Origin: Spirochaetota bacterium
GTDB taxonomy: Bacteria; Spirochaetota; Spirochaetia; Treponematales; Treponemataceae
NCBI GenBank assembly: GCA_029571425.1
Contig: JAKPSR010000312.1
Coordinates: 1 to 19,168 of the forward strand
Direction: 5' to 3'
DNA: 19,168 nucleotides
Positions 6,967-15,869 of the stretch are shown here, one piece after another. The stretch's first letter is position 1. The number at the start of each line of letters is the position of its first letter. The notes below the pieces were generated by a model that saw nothing but the letters and a program-made list of their open reading frames with translations, did no database searches and was not told where the DNA came from. The translations under genes were made by a program, and so were the position numbers.

Positions 6967-8364
6967 CTAGGGAAGGGACAGGGAGACCGTCGCGGATAGG
7001 AGGGGAAGGCGTGGCTGGGCTGTCGCCCGCGGGGAATCGACGGTCACCGCGAGGCAAGGGCGGCCCTTCCCGAGGGAGAGTCTGGCACGGGCGCCGCAGC
7101 GCGGCTCGAGCGATCGCTCGGCGCTTGGTCGATGGCGAAGGCCGGCGAGGAGCGCCCAGTCGAGGCTGGAGAAAGACGAGCGTATCCCGACGCCGAGGTC
7201 GGTTTCGGTGGGCGTCGTCCCGTCGGCTTCGCTTCGGGCCGAAATCTCGACGCTGGCGCGCCTCAATTTGCGCGAAAGAAAAGCGCTTGCTTTGGCTCGA
7301 GGGGACATGCAGCGGTCTTCCCACTCGGCGCGGATGGACGCGTTCGCCTTCCAGCGGGGCATGCCCCGAAGGGCGACGGCGACGGTGGCTCGAAGGCGTT
7401 CGCGTTCCGGGTCGCCAAAGCCCTCGCCAGCGCGTCGATCGCCTGAAAAGGCGACGCCGAAGACGGCGTGGGCAAAGCCCGTCGAGGCGGTAAGGTACCA
7501 GCGGCGGGAGAGGTCGATGGCCGTTCCCGTCAGGGGTTCGAAACCCGAATCCGCGGCGAAAAACCCTGCCGAGACGCTCCACGCCTTCCGTTCGACGGTC
7601 CATTCGGTACGAAGCGAGAAGAGCGGGACTCGGAAAGGGGAGAAAGAAGCAAGAAACGTCGTGTTTTCCCGGACAGGGCCCCACGCGGCGTCGGCCTCGA
7701 TCCCGCCGACCAAGATGCGTCCTTCGGGAAGGGCCGGCCGTCCCGCGAACCAGGGATCTGCGGGGCCACAACCGGGCGCCCGGTCGGTCCACCCCGCGAG
7801 GAGGCCAATACGGGCCGAGGGGCGTCGCGCGCCGTCGCCCGCCTCGCTCGTTCGAACGAGCGAGACCCACCCTCGCTGGCGGTCTGCCCAGGAGGCGGCG
7901 AGGGCAAGGCCCCAGTTCCCGAACCGTGCCTCGATTCCGGCGTTTTTGACCGCCAGGCCCGCGCCGCGCGCGAGCGTCGCCCCTGGCGCGATGCCCTCCG
8001 CCTCTCGAAACGGGCCCGCGAGGGGGAAGGACGGATTGAGGGCTCGGCCCGCAAGCCCACGTGCGCGAAGGGCGCCGAGGAAAAGGGCAACGCCGCCGAT
8101 TGGGACGAACTTGAGGCTCGCCGTGTTGAGCCCGTATTCCCCTCCCGCGTCTCGCTCAACCGAGACGGCACCCTCGCCCAGGTCGCCGCGGGCGGACGCG
8201 TTCGCCTCGAAGGCCGGGATCTCGTCCCAGGGCGCCGTCACCTCAAGGGAAAGGGAGATCCCTTCTGCCGAGAGGGACGCGCCAAAGCGCGTCGCGGCGG
8301 ATAAAAAAAAGGCGATCCCGAGGGGGATCGCCTTTCGCGTACTGTGTTGTCGCCTTGTTTTCAT
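6967..8364 (-). CDS. Secreted beta-rich protein, candidate outer-membrane protein
   Basis: 465 aa, no recognised family. The N terminus reads as a signal peptide: basic MKTRRQHSTRK, hydrophobic AIPLGIAFFLSAAT, and a plausible signal peptidase site after about residue 33 (SLSA, before EG). The rest is rich in Gly, Ala and Arg, with alternating polar/hydrophobic stretches (for example FSLRTEWTVERKAWSVSAGFF, RATVAVAL, LLSATVSLSL) that suggest an outer-membrane barrel. It lacks a C-terminal aromatic residue. Start problem: there is no Shine-Dalgarno, a hairpin (8365-8380) abuts the ATG, and codons 10-21 contain a strong terminator. No alternative start keeps the signal peptide. The ORF is in the same frame as the upstream SPOR gene, separated by its TAG and 13 sense codons. 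A long plus-strand ORF here (7208-8407) is Arg/Ser/Pro-rich and looks like a shadow. Confidence 0.65.
   Translation of the reverse strand: MKTRRQHSTRKAIPLGIAFFLSAATRFGASLSAEGISLSLEVTAPWDEIPAFEANASARGDLGEGAVSVERDAGGEYGLNTASLKFVPIGGVALFLGALRARGLAGRALNPSFPLAGPFREAEGIAPGATLARGAGLAVKNAGIEARFGNWGLALAASWADRQRGWVSLVRTSEAGDGARRPSARIGLLAGWTDRAPGCGPADPWFAGRPALPEGRILVGGIEADAAWGPVRENTTFLASFSPFRVPLFSLRTEWTVERKAWSVSAGFFAADSGFEPLTGTAIDLSRRWYLTASTGFAHAVFGVAFSGDRRAGEGFGDPERERLRATVAVALRGMPRWKANASIRAEWEDRCMSPRAKASAFLSRKLRRASVEISARSEADGTTPTETDLGVGIRSSFSSLDWALLAGLRHRPSAERSLEPRCGARARLSLGKGRPCLAVTVDSPRATAQPRLPLLSATVSLSLP
8303..8335 (-). terminator. Intrinsic terminator inside the 5' codons of the next gene
   Basis: Stem GGCGATCCC (8311-8319) and GGGATCGCC (8324-8332), extended by three A-U pairs to 12 bp, with a 4-nt loop. 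On the minus strand it is followed by an eight-U run (8310-8303). It lies about 70 bases after the SPOR gene stop and fits as the end of the polA-coaE-SPOR transcript. It also covers codons 10-21 of the downstream secreted-protein gene, where the U-run encodes Phe-Phe-Leu of the signal peptide. Confidence 0.85.
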
Positions 8365-8403
8365 GCCCGAGCTATCGGGCGGAACGCGGCCTTGTGGCGG
8401 GTT

Positions 8404-9192
8404 CTAGCGGCGGGCTTTCACCTCGGATACGTAGCTCCCCTTTAAGTCGGGCGAATCCCGCAGGGTGCCGAGCCAGTAATCCGCTTCCTTCTTGTTCGCG
8501 TACGGGCCGACGCGGACTCGATACGTCGTCTTCCCGGAAACCTGCTTCGTGAATATCTCGGCGGCGAGGTATTTCGCGGTCAGGGAGGACCGAACCTTCT
8601 CGGCGTTCAGCTTGCTCGCGAACGAGCCGGTTTGGATCCAGTACTCGGTGACGGTTTTCGTCTGCGGTTTCTTGGACGCGGCGCGGGGTTTTTCGGCCGG
8701 CGCCTTCGCGGTCTTTTTCGGGGCCGCGGCGACCGTCGTTTGCTTCCCCCCTGATTTCGAGGCGGCGGCGTTCTCGACGGTAGTCGAGGAATTCGCGGTC
8801 GCGGTGCCCGTAGTGGTAACCGTCGTGGTTACGGTGGTTTGGGCGGTACTATCCGCCGTCGCGGGGACCGTCGCCGGGGACTTCGTAAGCCCGGAAACGT
8901 CATAGGTTCCATATGTCGTCGCGGCGTTGTCGCCGTTCACGATGGTCAGGTTAATCCCCGTCGGGGGCGGCGCGGCGGTATCGAGGCCGGGCACCTTCCC
9001 TGGTTCGCGCGACCAAGCGTCGGGGTCGACGGTCGAGCCGACGGCCGGCGCCTGCGGGCGGGCTATCGCGACGGGTTGGGCGGCGACGCTCGAGGAGCGG
9101 GGCGACGAATAGAGGATGAACGCGGTGCCGGTGATGATGAGCAGAAAGGCGCCGATGGCGACAACGATCCAAAGTATCTTTTTCTGTTCCAT
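8404..9192 (-). CDS. SPOR-domain cell-envelope protein
   Basis: 262 aa. A short cytoplasmic tail, MEQKK, precedes one membrane helix (residues about 6-28, ILWIVVAIGAFLLIITGTAF). Then comes a long Pro/Ala/Thr-rich linker with a near-homopolymeric Thr/Val stretch and an Ala/Lys/Pro stretch. The C-terminal SPOR domain (about 185-260) starts at EYWIQTGSF and contains TYRVRVGPYANKKEA. SPOR domains bind glycan strands stripped of stem peptides, usually at the division septum, so a role in division or wall remodelling is likely. The start at 9192 was chosen because GAGG overlapping the coaE stop precedes it; the upstream in-frame candidate at 9231 lies inside coaE. Third gene of the polA operon. The fusion-like linker resembles FtsN/DedD in layout only. 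Confidence 0.88.
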   Translation of the reverse strand: MEQKKILWIVVAIGAFLLIITGTAFILYSSPRSSSVAAQPVAIARPQAPAVGSTVDPDAWSREPGKVPGLDTAAPPPTGINLTIVNGDNAATTYGTYDVSGLTKSPATVPATADSTAQTTVTTTVTTTGTATANSSTTVENAAASKSGGKQTTVAAAPKKTAKAPAEKPRAASKKPQTKTVTEYWIQTGSFASKLNAEKVRSSLTAKYLAAEIFTKQVSGKTTYRVRVGPYANKKEADYWLGTLRDSPDLKGSYVSEVKARR

Positions 9193-9199
9193 AATGGCC

Positions 9200-9820
9200 T
9201 CAATAACCTCGCTGTGAGAGTGTCTGGGCAAGCTGGTTCTCCAGGGCCCGCAGACTTCCTCGGTTCCGTACCCTCACAATATCGACATTTTTAGAAATGT
9301 ATTGAGCAAAGAGTGCTTTTTGGGCCGAAAATCGCGCCAGTATCTGCCGGACTGGGAGCCGATCGCGGCGCCAGGCGCGGAAAAAGCGGATGAGGATGGG
9401 CGCGTCGACGAAGACGACGAAGGCGCAGCGGTCCAGGATAGGCGACCTATGGAGAAGCGGGGCGTTGACGACGACCCCCTGTTCGGCGTGCTCGTCGATG
9501 AATCGCCCCAGAAGCTCGTTGATCCGAGGATAGACGATCCCCTCGTGGCGGGCGAGGAGGCGGGGGTTGGGAAAAAGGAGGGCGCCGAGGGCGCGACGAT
9601 TGAGCCGACCGTCGGGTCCGAGGAGGGAAATGCCGAGCGAGGCCGCCTCGGACGAGAAGGCGTCAAGTACCGACCGCTCGACGTCGGCGAGCGCTTGGTG
9701 CGCGACCGCGTCCGCGTCGACGACGGCGAAGCCCCGTCGCTCGAAGAAGCGAGCGGCGCTGTTTTTTCCCGCGCACATCGGGCCCGTGAGCCCGATGACG
9801 AGGCCGCTTCGGCCGGCCAT
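9200..9820 (-). CDS. coaE: Dephospho-CoA kinase with a divergent P-loop
   Basis: Final step of CoA synthesis: phosphorylates dephospho-CoA at the ribose 3'-OH. 206 aa, the usual length. Walker A reads GPMCAGKN (13-20): Gly and Lys19 are kept, but the usual Ser/Thr after Lys is Asn. The DADAVAH motif (35-41) and NAPLLHR fit the family's substrate and core strands. ATG 9820 (MAGRSGLVIGLTG) is preferred, with GGAAAG about 7 nt upstream. An alternative TTG at 9841 overlaps the polA stop as TTGA and would add seven residues by translational coupling. It sits between polA and the SPOR gene, 7 nt from the latter's start. Confidence 0.88.
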   Translation of the reverse strand: MAGRSGLVIGLTGPMCAGKNSAARFFERRGFAVVDADAVAHQALADVERSVLDAFSSEAASLGISLLGPDGRLNRRALGALLFPNPRLLARHEGIVYPRINELLGRFIDEHAEQGVVVNAPLLHRSPILDRCAFVVFVDAPILIRFFRAWRRDRLPVRQILARFSAQKALFAQYISKNVDIVRVRNRGSLRALENQLAQTLSQRGY

Positions 9821-9837
9821 ACCTCGGCTTTCCGCGT

Positions 9838-12645
9838 TCAATGGAAATCACCCCAGCTCGGGCCGGACTCGACGCTGACGCGGAGCGGGACGGCGAGCTC
9901 GATGACGGCCTCCATCTCCTTTTTAACGAGGTCGCGAACGGCGGCGACCTCGCTGACGGGGGCTTCCAGGATCAGCTCGTCGTGGACTTGGAGAAGGAGC
10001 CGCGCGGTGAGGTTTCCCGCGCGTAAGGCGCGATCCACCCGTATCATCGCGGCCTTGACGATGTCGGCGGCCGATCCCTGGATCGGGGTATTGACGGCGA
10101 TCCGCTCCGCCCCCGAGCGCTCGAGCTTGTTCGAGCTCTGTATGCCGCGTATGTAGCGCCGGCGGCCCATCAGGGTCTCGACGTAGCCGAGCTCGGCGGC
10201 GCGTTCCTTCGTCTCCGCGATGAAGCGGGACACCCCCGCGTAAGTCTCGAAGTAGGCGTTGATGAAGCCGGCCGCCTGCCCGCGTGGGATGCGGAGCTCG
10301 TTCGCGAGGCGGAACGCGCTCATCCCGTACATCACGCCGAAGTTAATCGTCTTCGCGATCCGGCGCATATCGGGCGTGACCTCGTCGTTGCCCACCCCGA
10401 AGATCAAGCCGGCGGTGCGGCGGTGGACGTCGACCCCGGACTTGAAGGCCTCGACGAGGCTCGGGTCGCCTGACAGGTGCGCGAGGATCACGAGCTCGAT
10501 CTGGGCATAGTCCGCCGAGATAAGCTCGAAGCCGTCGGCCGAGCGGAAGGCCGTCCTGATGCGCCTTCCGTTCTCGTCGCGGACCGGGATATTCTGCAGG
10601 TTCGGGTCGCGGCTCGAGAGCCGACCGGTCGCCGTGCCTGTTTGTATGAAGCTCGTGTGCACGCGGCCATTCGCGTCGGCGAGGGCCGGGAGCGCGTCGA
10701 CATACGTGGACTTCAGCTTCGCGAGGGCGCGGTAGTCGAGTATCTTTCCCGGCAACGGGTCCTCGGACGCGAGGTCCTCGAGGACGGAGGTGTCGGTCGA
10801 GAAGCCGGTCTTCGTCTTCTTTCCCGGCGTGAGCTTTCTCTCGGTGAAAAGGACCTCTTGCAGCTGCTTCGGCGAGGCGATGTTGAACTCGTGCCCGACG
10901 AGGCGGTAGATATCCCCCTCTGCCTCGGCGATCTTTCCCTCGAGCTCGCCCGAGAACGAGGCGAGCGCCCCTTTTTCGAGGCGGATCCCGGCGATCTCCA
11001 TCTCGGCCAGAATCGGTATGAGGGGCATCTCCATCTTGGAGAAGAGCCCGTCGAGCCCAGCCTCGGCGAGCCGGGGGGTGAGGAGGTTGCGGAGTCTAAG
11101 GGCAAGGTCCGCGTCCTCGGCGGCGTATTGGGTCGCCTCCGCGATCGGGACGTCGGCGAAGGTCTTCCCCTTCGGGACGACGTCCGCGTAGGCGACGGTC
11201 TCGAGCCCGAGCTGGCTCAAGGAAAGCGCCTCGAGGGAGAACGAGCCCCAGTCGGGGTCAAGGAGCCACGCCGCGATCATCGTGTCGAAGACGGGGCACG
11301 CGAGCCGCTCGAAGGCGCCCCAGGCGCGCATCACCTGGTAGTCGAACTTCGCGTTGTGCGCGACGAGGAGGCAGGGCGAGGCGAAGAGCCGGGCGAGCTC
11401 GGCCCGCGCGGCGGCCTCGCTCATGAGCGGGATGTCCTCGCCGAGCTCCGGCTCAGGCGCGCGTAACGGGACGTAGAATCCGGTTCCCTCGTCCAGCGAG
11501 AGCGAAAACCCGACGGGCTTGTCCGCGCGGGCGTCGAGCCCGGTCGTCTCGCAGTCGAAGGCGACGAAGCCCTGCGCGATCGCCCGGTCGACGAGGGCGC
11601 GAAGGGCCGCGGGCTCGGTCAGGGTTCGGTAGTCGCCCTCGTTCTTCCGCGGGCCGGTCACGGGGACCTCGCCCGCGAGGGGCGGGGTCGCGAAACCGGT
11701 GGTCCGGCCTGAGTGCGCGACCGCGGCGGTCTTTGCGCGGCGGGACGACTCGGCTCCGGTAGGGCTCGGGGCCTCCGCGGTTTCCGATGAGTAAAGTCGG
11801 GCCACGCTTGGGACGCCCTCGCGCATCAAGAGCCGGCTCGCCGCGAGCCCGTCGAGTCGGGCGGCCGAATAGGAATCGAGGTCGGCCTCGAGCGGGACGT
11901 CCGCGCAGAGCGCGATAAGGCGTCGCGAGAAGTAGGCCATCTCCTTTCCCTCGATAACCTTCTTTCCCATCGCGCCGGGGATTTCGGCCGCGTGCTCGTA
12001 TACGCCGTCTAGGGTGCCGTATTGCGAAAGGAGCTTCACGGCGGTCTTGTCGCCCACCCCGCGGACCCCGGGGACGTTGTCCGAGGCGTCGCCGGTCAGG
12101 GAAAGAAGGTCGAGCATCAGCTCGGGGCCGACGCCCCACTCCGCGCGAACCCCTTCGGCGTCGACGGCCTCCCATCCCCCCGCCTTTCCCGGCTTGAGGA
12201 TGGACACCGTCCCGCCGACGAGTTGCATCAAGTCCTTGTCCCCGGAAACGATGACGCACCCGCGACCCTCGGCGCGCGCTTTCTCGGCGACCGAGGCGAT
12301 GATGTCGTCCGCCTCGAAGCCGTCCTGCCTAAGCAAGGGAACGCCGAGGGCGGTCAGTATCTCCTCGATGACGGGCACCTGGGCGTGGAGGTCCTCCGGC
12401 GTCTTCTGCCGAGTCGCCTTGTACTCCGCGTAGAGCTCGTGCCTAAAGGTCGGCGTCCGCGAGTCGAACGCGGCGAGAAAAAGCTCGGGCGAGCGCTCGG
12501 CGAGGAGTGCGTGGAGGGCGCGGAAGAACCCAAAGACCGCCGAGACGTTCTTCCCCTCGGGGTTGGTCAGCGGCTTGTTGATGAAGGCGAAGTATGAGCG
12601 GTAAATGAGCCCGTAGGCGTCAAGGACGTAGATGGGTTTCTTCAT
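9838..12645 (-). CDS. polA: DNA polymerase I
   Basis: 935 aa, three domains. The 5' nuclease (about 1-290) has VLDAYGLIYRS, DGFEADD and SGDKDLMQL. A variable linker (290-335) follows. The 3'-5' exonuclease (about 345-545) keeps every catalytic residue: D364/E366 in FDCETTGL, D435 in NAKFD, and Y507/D511 in YAAED, so proofreading should be active. In the polymerase (about 545-935), motif A is DYAQIEL (D712), motif B is RRIAKTINFGVMYG with Phe769 (ddNTP-discriminating type), and motif C is QVHDEL (D889). The residue after DYAQIEL is Val719, where E. coli and Taq have Arg. It is the first gene of a polA-coaE-SPOR operon with tight or overlapping junctions. No Shine-Dalgarno precedes the ATG; a -10 box sits 6 nt before it. 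Confidence 0.97.
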   Translation of the reverse strand: MKKPIYVLDAYGLIYRSYFAFINKPLTNPEGKNVSAVFGFFRALHALLAERSPELFLAAFDSRTPTFRHELYAEYKATRQKTPEDLHAQVPVIEEILTALGVPLLRQDGFEADDIIASVAEKARAEGRGCVIVSGDKDLMQLVGGTVSILKPGKAGGWEAVDAEGVRAEWGVGPELMLDLLSLTGDASDNVPGVRGVGDKTAVKLLSQYGTLDGVYEHAAEIPGAMGKKVIEGKEMAYFSRRLIALCADVPLEADLDSYSAARLDGLAASRLLMREGVPSVARLYSSETAEAPSPTGAESSRRAKTAAVAHSGRTTGFATPPLAGEVPVTGPRKNEGDYRTLTEPAALRALVDRAIAQGFVAFDCETTGLDARADKPVGFSLSLDEGTGFYVPLRAPEPELGEDIPLMSEAAARAELARLFASPCLLVAHNAKFDYQVMRAWGAFERLACPVFDTMIAAWLLDPDWGSFSLEALSLSQLGLETVAYADVVPKGKTFADVPIAEATQYAAEDADLALRLRNLLTPRLAEAGLDGLFSKMEMPLIPILAEMEIAGIRLEKGALASFSGELEGKIAEAEGDIYRLVGHEFNIASPKQLQEVLFTERKLTPGKKTKTGFSTDTSVLEDLASEDPLPGKILDYRALAKLKSTYVDALPALADANGRVHTSFIQTGTATGRLSSRDPNLQNIPVRDENGRRIRTAFRSADGFELISADYAQIELVILAHLSGDPSLVEAFKSGVDVHRRTAGLIFGVGNDEVTPDMRRIAKTINFGVMYGMSAFRLANELRIPRGQAAGFINAYFETYAGVSRFIAETKERAAELGYVETLMGRRRYIRGIQSSNKLERSGAERIAVNTPIQGSAADIVKAAMIRVDRALRAGNLTARLLLQVHDELILEAPVSEVAAVRDLVKKEMEAVIELAVPLRVSVESGPSWGDFH

Positions 12646-12660
12646 GCGGGCAGTATAGCA
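12646..12660 (-). promoter_or_regulatory. polA promoter, TGn-extended -10, probably leaderless
   Basis: Minus strand TGCTATACT (12660-12652) is an extended -10, followed by exactly six bases (GCCCGC) and then the ATG. A normal 6-nt discriminator puts the first transcribed base at the A of the ATG. No -35 is visible: the 17-bp position is GGGGCT, inside a hairpin. Confidence 0.6.
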
Positions 12661-12662
12661 CG

Positions 12663-12680
12663 AAAGGGGCGCTCAGCCCC
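12663..12680 (-). terminator. Weak terminator-like hairpin after the flgN-like gene
   Basis: Minus strand GGGGC (12680-12676), loop TGAGC, GCCCC (12670-12666), then only UUUCG. It begins one base after the flgN-like stop codon and overlaps the spacer of the polA promoter. The stem is strong but the U-tract is short, so some read-through into polA is likely. Confidence 0.5.
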
Positions 12681-12681
12681 A

Positions 12682-13155
12682 CTACTGCGATATGTCGATG
12701 ACCTTCGCGGTGTGCGCCTCGGCGGCGTAGACGCTCGCCTTGCGCGGGCCGGACTGAAGCCCCTGCACCTTCTGGCGGAGCTCCTGCATGCGGACTTTCA
12801 GGAGCTCGCGATTCCGGTCGTTCTGCGCGAGAACGTCCTTCTGCAGCTTGGCGAGGTCGGCCTGCAACTTCGGTATCTCGACGTCGGCCGACGACGGGTA
12901 GGCGGCCCGGTACATCTCCTCGAGCGGGTCGATGACCTTCTGGACGGTGTATATCTCGGCGACGATCCCCTGCTCGAGCTCGGCGTGCGCGAGCATGGCG
13001 TCGACGTTGTCGATGGAGATCATCTCGTGCTGCTTCTCGAGGACGGTGAGGTAGTCGCGGAATTTCCGCCGCTTCTCCTCGAGAAGGCGGCGGAACCGCT
13101 TAAGGATTGCCTTTCGCTCCTCGACCTCTTCGGCCGTCGGCGGTCGCGCGGGCAT
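12682..13155 (-). CDS. FlgN-like flagellar export chaperone
   Basis: 157 aa, almost entirely helical, with two long charged heptad-like stretches (about residues 8-60 and 92-135, e.g. RRLLEEKRRKFRDYLTVLEKQ). The central KQHEMISIDNVDAMLAHAELEQGIVAEIY segment has the spacing of FlgN family proteins, which hold hook-filament junction proteins (FlgK, FlgL) before export. Identity is low, so the name rests on fold, size and position directly after fliS. The start is 3 nt after the fliS stop with only a weak ribosome site (GGATAGCGG), which implies translational coupling. The C terminus (SVYAAEAHTAKVIDISQ) is less helical. Confidence 0.7.
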   Translation of the reverse strand: MPARPPTAEEVEERKAILKRFRRLLEEKRRKFRDYLTVLEKQHEMISIDNVDAMLAHAELEQGIVAEIYTVQKVIDPLEEMYRAAYPSSADVEIPKLQADLAKLQKDVLAQNDRNRELLKVRMQELRQKVQGLQSGPRKASVYAAEAHTAKVIDISQ

Positions 13156-13158
13156 CCG

Positions 13159-13602
13159 CTATCCGGCTATGTTGATCCCGGCGGGCGCGCCCTGCACCTC
13201 GGGGGGAACGGCGGTGTTGCTGACGACCTCGACCCAGGCGAGCCTGAGCTGGTCCATCATGTTCTTGACGAATATCATCTTCTCGGGCGATTTCTCGACG
13301 TTCGCCTCGAGGAGCTGCTGGTTAAAGTAGGTGTAGAGGGACAGGAGGTTCTTGGCGATCTCCCCGCCGGCCTCCATGTCGAGCGAGGCCATCAGCTCGG
13401 TGATGATCTCCTGGCTTTTTATCACGTGGTTGTTGACTTTCTCGACGCGTGACGGCTCCTTTCGGAAATCCCCGTCGAGATACGAGATGGCCATGCCGAT
13501 TTGCTTGATCGCCTCTTCGTATAGCATGACGATAAGAGTGCCCTGGCTCGCGGTGCGAACCCTCGTCTCGCGATACGCGCTCAATGCTTGATTGTAACCC
13601 AC
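13159..13602 (-). CDS. fliS: Flagellin export chaperone FliS
   Basis: Binds flagellin C termini in the cytoplasm and prevents premature filament assembly. 147 aa, slightly longer than the usual 125-135. Signature near the N terminus: GYNQALSAYRETRV, TASQGTLIVMLYEEAIKQI, then the helical core YLDGDFRKEPSRVEKVNNHVIKSQEII. The start is assigned to GTG 13602 because GGAGG (13613-13609) lies 6 nt upstream and the conserved protein begins at Gly-Tyr-Asn; a TTG at 13626 would add eight residues and has the ribosome site inside it. Transcribed from a sigma-28 promoter and coupled to the flgN-like gene. Confidence 0.93.
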   Translation of the reverse strand: MGYNQALSAYRETRVRTASQGTLIVMLYEEAIKQIGMAISYLDGDFRKEPSRVEKVNNHVIKSQEIITELMASLDMEAGGEIAKNLLSLYTYFNQQLLEANVEKSPEKMIFVKNMMDQLRLAWVEVVSNTAVPPEVQGAPAGINIAG

Positions 13603-13643
13603 AACGCCCCTCCCCGGAATGCGCAAGATACGGAACCATAGGG

Positions 13644-13672
13644 GGCGGTTTCGCGGTTTCCCGCGCGCCGCC
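13644..13672 (-). promoter_or_regulatory. Stem-loop in the fliS leader
   Basis: In the predicted fliS mRNA leader, CGCGG-GAAA-CCGCG (13665-13652) forms a hairpin with a GNRA tetraloop. It is enclosed by an outer pair GGCGG (13672-13668) and CCGCC (13648-13644). It could stabilise the mRNA or bind a regulator; no function is shown. Confidence 0.4.
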
Positions 13673-13688
13673 TCCTTCCCTGGTTTCC

Positions 13689-13715
13689 CTATCGGCAGTG
13701 GCTTTATTTACTTTA
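13689..13715 (-). promoter_or_regulatory. Sigma-28 (FliA) flagellar promoter of fliS
   Basis: Minus strand TAAA (13715-13712), 15-bp spacer, GCCGATAG (13696-13689). This matches the sigma-28 consensus TAAA-N15-GCCGATAA with a single mismatch in the last base and exact spacing. The predicted start is near 13682, giving a leader of about 80 nt. It places fliS and the flgN-like gene in the late flagellar class. Confidence 0.85.
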
Positions 13716-13724
13716 GGGCAAAAG

Positions 13725-13750
13725 GAGAAAAAAAGCCAGCGAGAAAAAAA
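13725..13750. repeat. Phased A-tract direct repeat
   Basis: GAGAAAAAAA occurs at 13725-13734 and 13741-13750, 16 bases apart. The tracts lie about 30-57 bp upstream of the ftsH -35 box and just behind the fliS promoter. They might bend DNA in the divergent control region. Confidence 0.35.
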
Positions 13751-13781
13751 CATCGAGGAGGCCTTGGGAGTCGCTTTTTCC

Positions 13782-13810
13782 TCGACACGGCCACCGTTTT
13801 TTCATATTAT
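13782..13810 (+). promoter_or_regulatory. Sigma-70-type promoter of ftsH
   Basis: TCGACA (13782-13787), 17-bp spacer, TATTAT (13805-13810); each box has one mismatch to consensus. The predicted start is near 13817, leaving a leader of about 21 nt before the ftsH ATG. Confidence 0.75.
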
Positions 13811-13837
13811 TGAAGGAAAGGCGGTGAGATACGCAGG

Positions 13838-15834
<1,997 letters not shown>

Positions 15835-15838
<4 letters not shown>

Positions 15839-15869
15839 CGGAACGGGGCGTTTCTGCTTTACTGAGAGG
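15835..15869 (+). promoter_or_regulatory. lolA-like gene promoter, extended -10, probably leaderless
   Basis: TTGACG (15835-15840, using the ftsH stop TGA), 17-bp spacer, TTTACT (15858-15863) preceded by TGC (extended -10). Exactly six bases (GAGAGG) separate the -10 from the ATG at 15870, so transcription should begin at the start codon. The AGAGG touching the ATG is too close to serve as a Shine-Dalgarno. Confidence 0.6.

Noticed and set aside
8366..8404. Possible sigma-28 -10 element (GCCCGATAG) before the secreted-protein gene
   Set aside because: The extra C breaks the consensus and no TAAA lies about 15 bp upstream. It is better explained as the arm of the hairpin next to the ATG.
7208..8407. 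399-codon plus-strand frame across the secreted-protein gene
   Set aside because: Arg/Ser/Pro/Ala-rich with no fold signal. The minus-strand frame has a signal peptide and beta-strand alternation, so it is preferred, though this is the least certain choice in the window.
10477..11466. 329-codon plus-strand frame inside polA
   Set aside because: Antisense to fully conserved PolA domains; composition (Arg, Glu, Gly, Leu) is that of a reverse-complement shadow.
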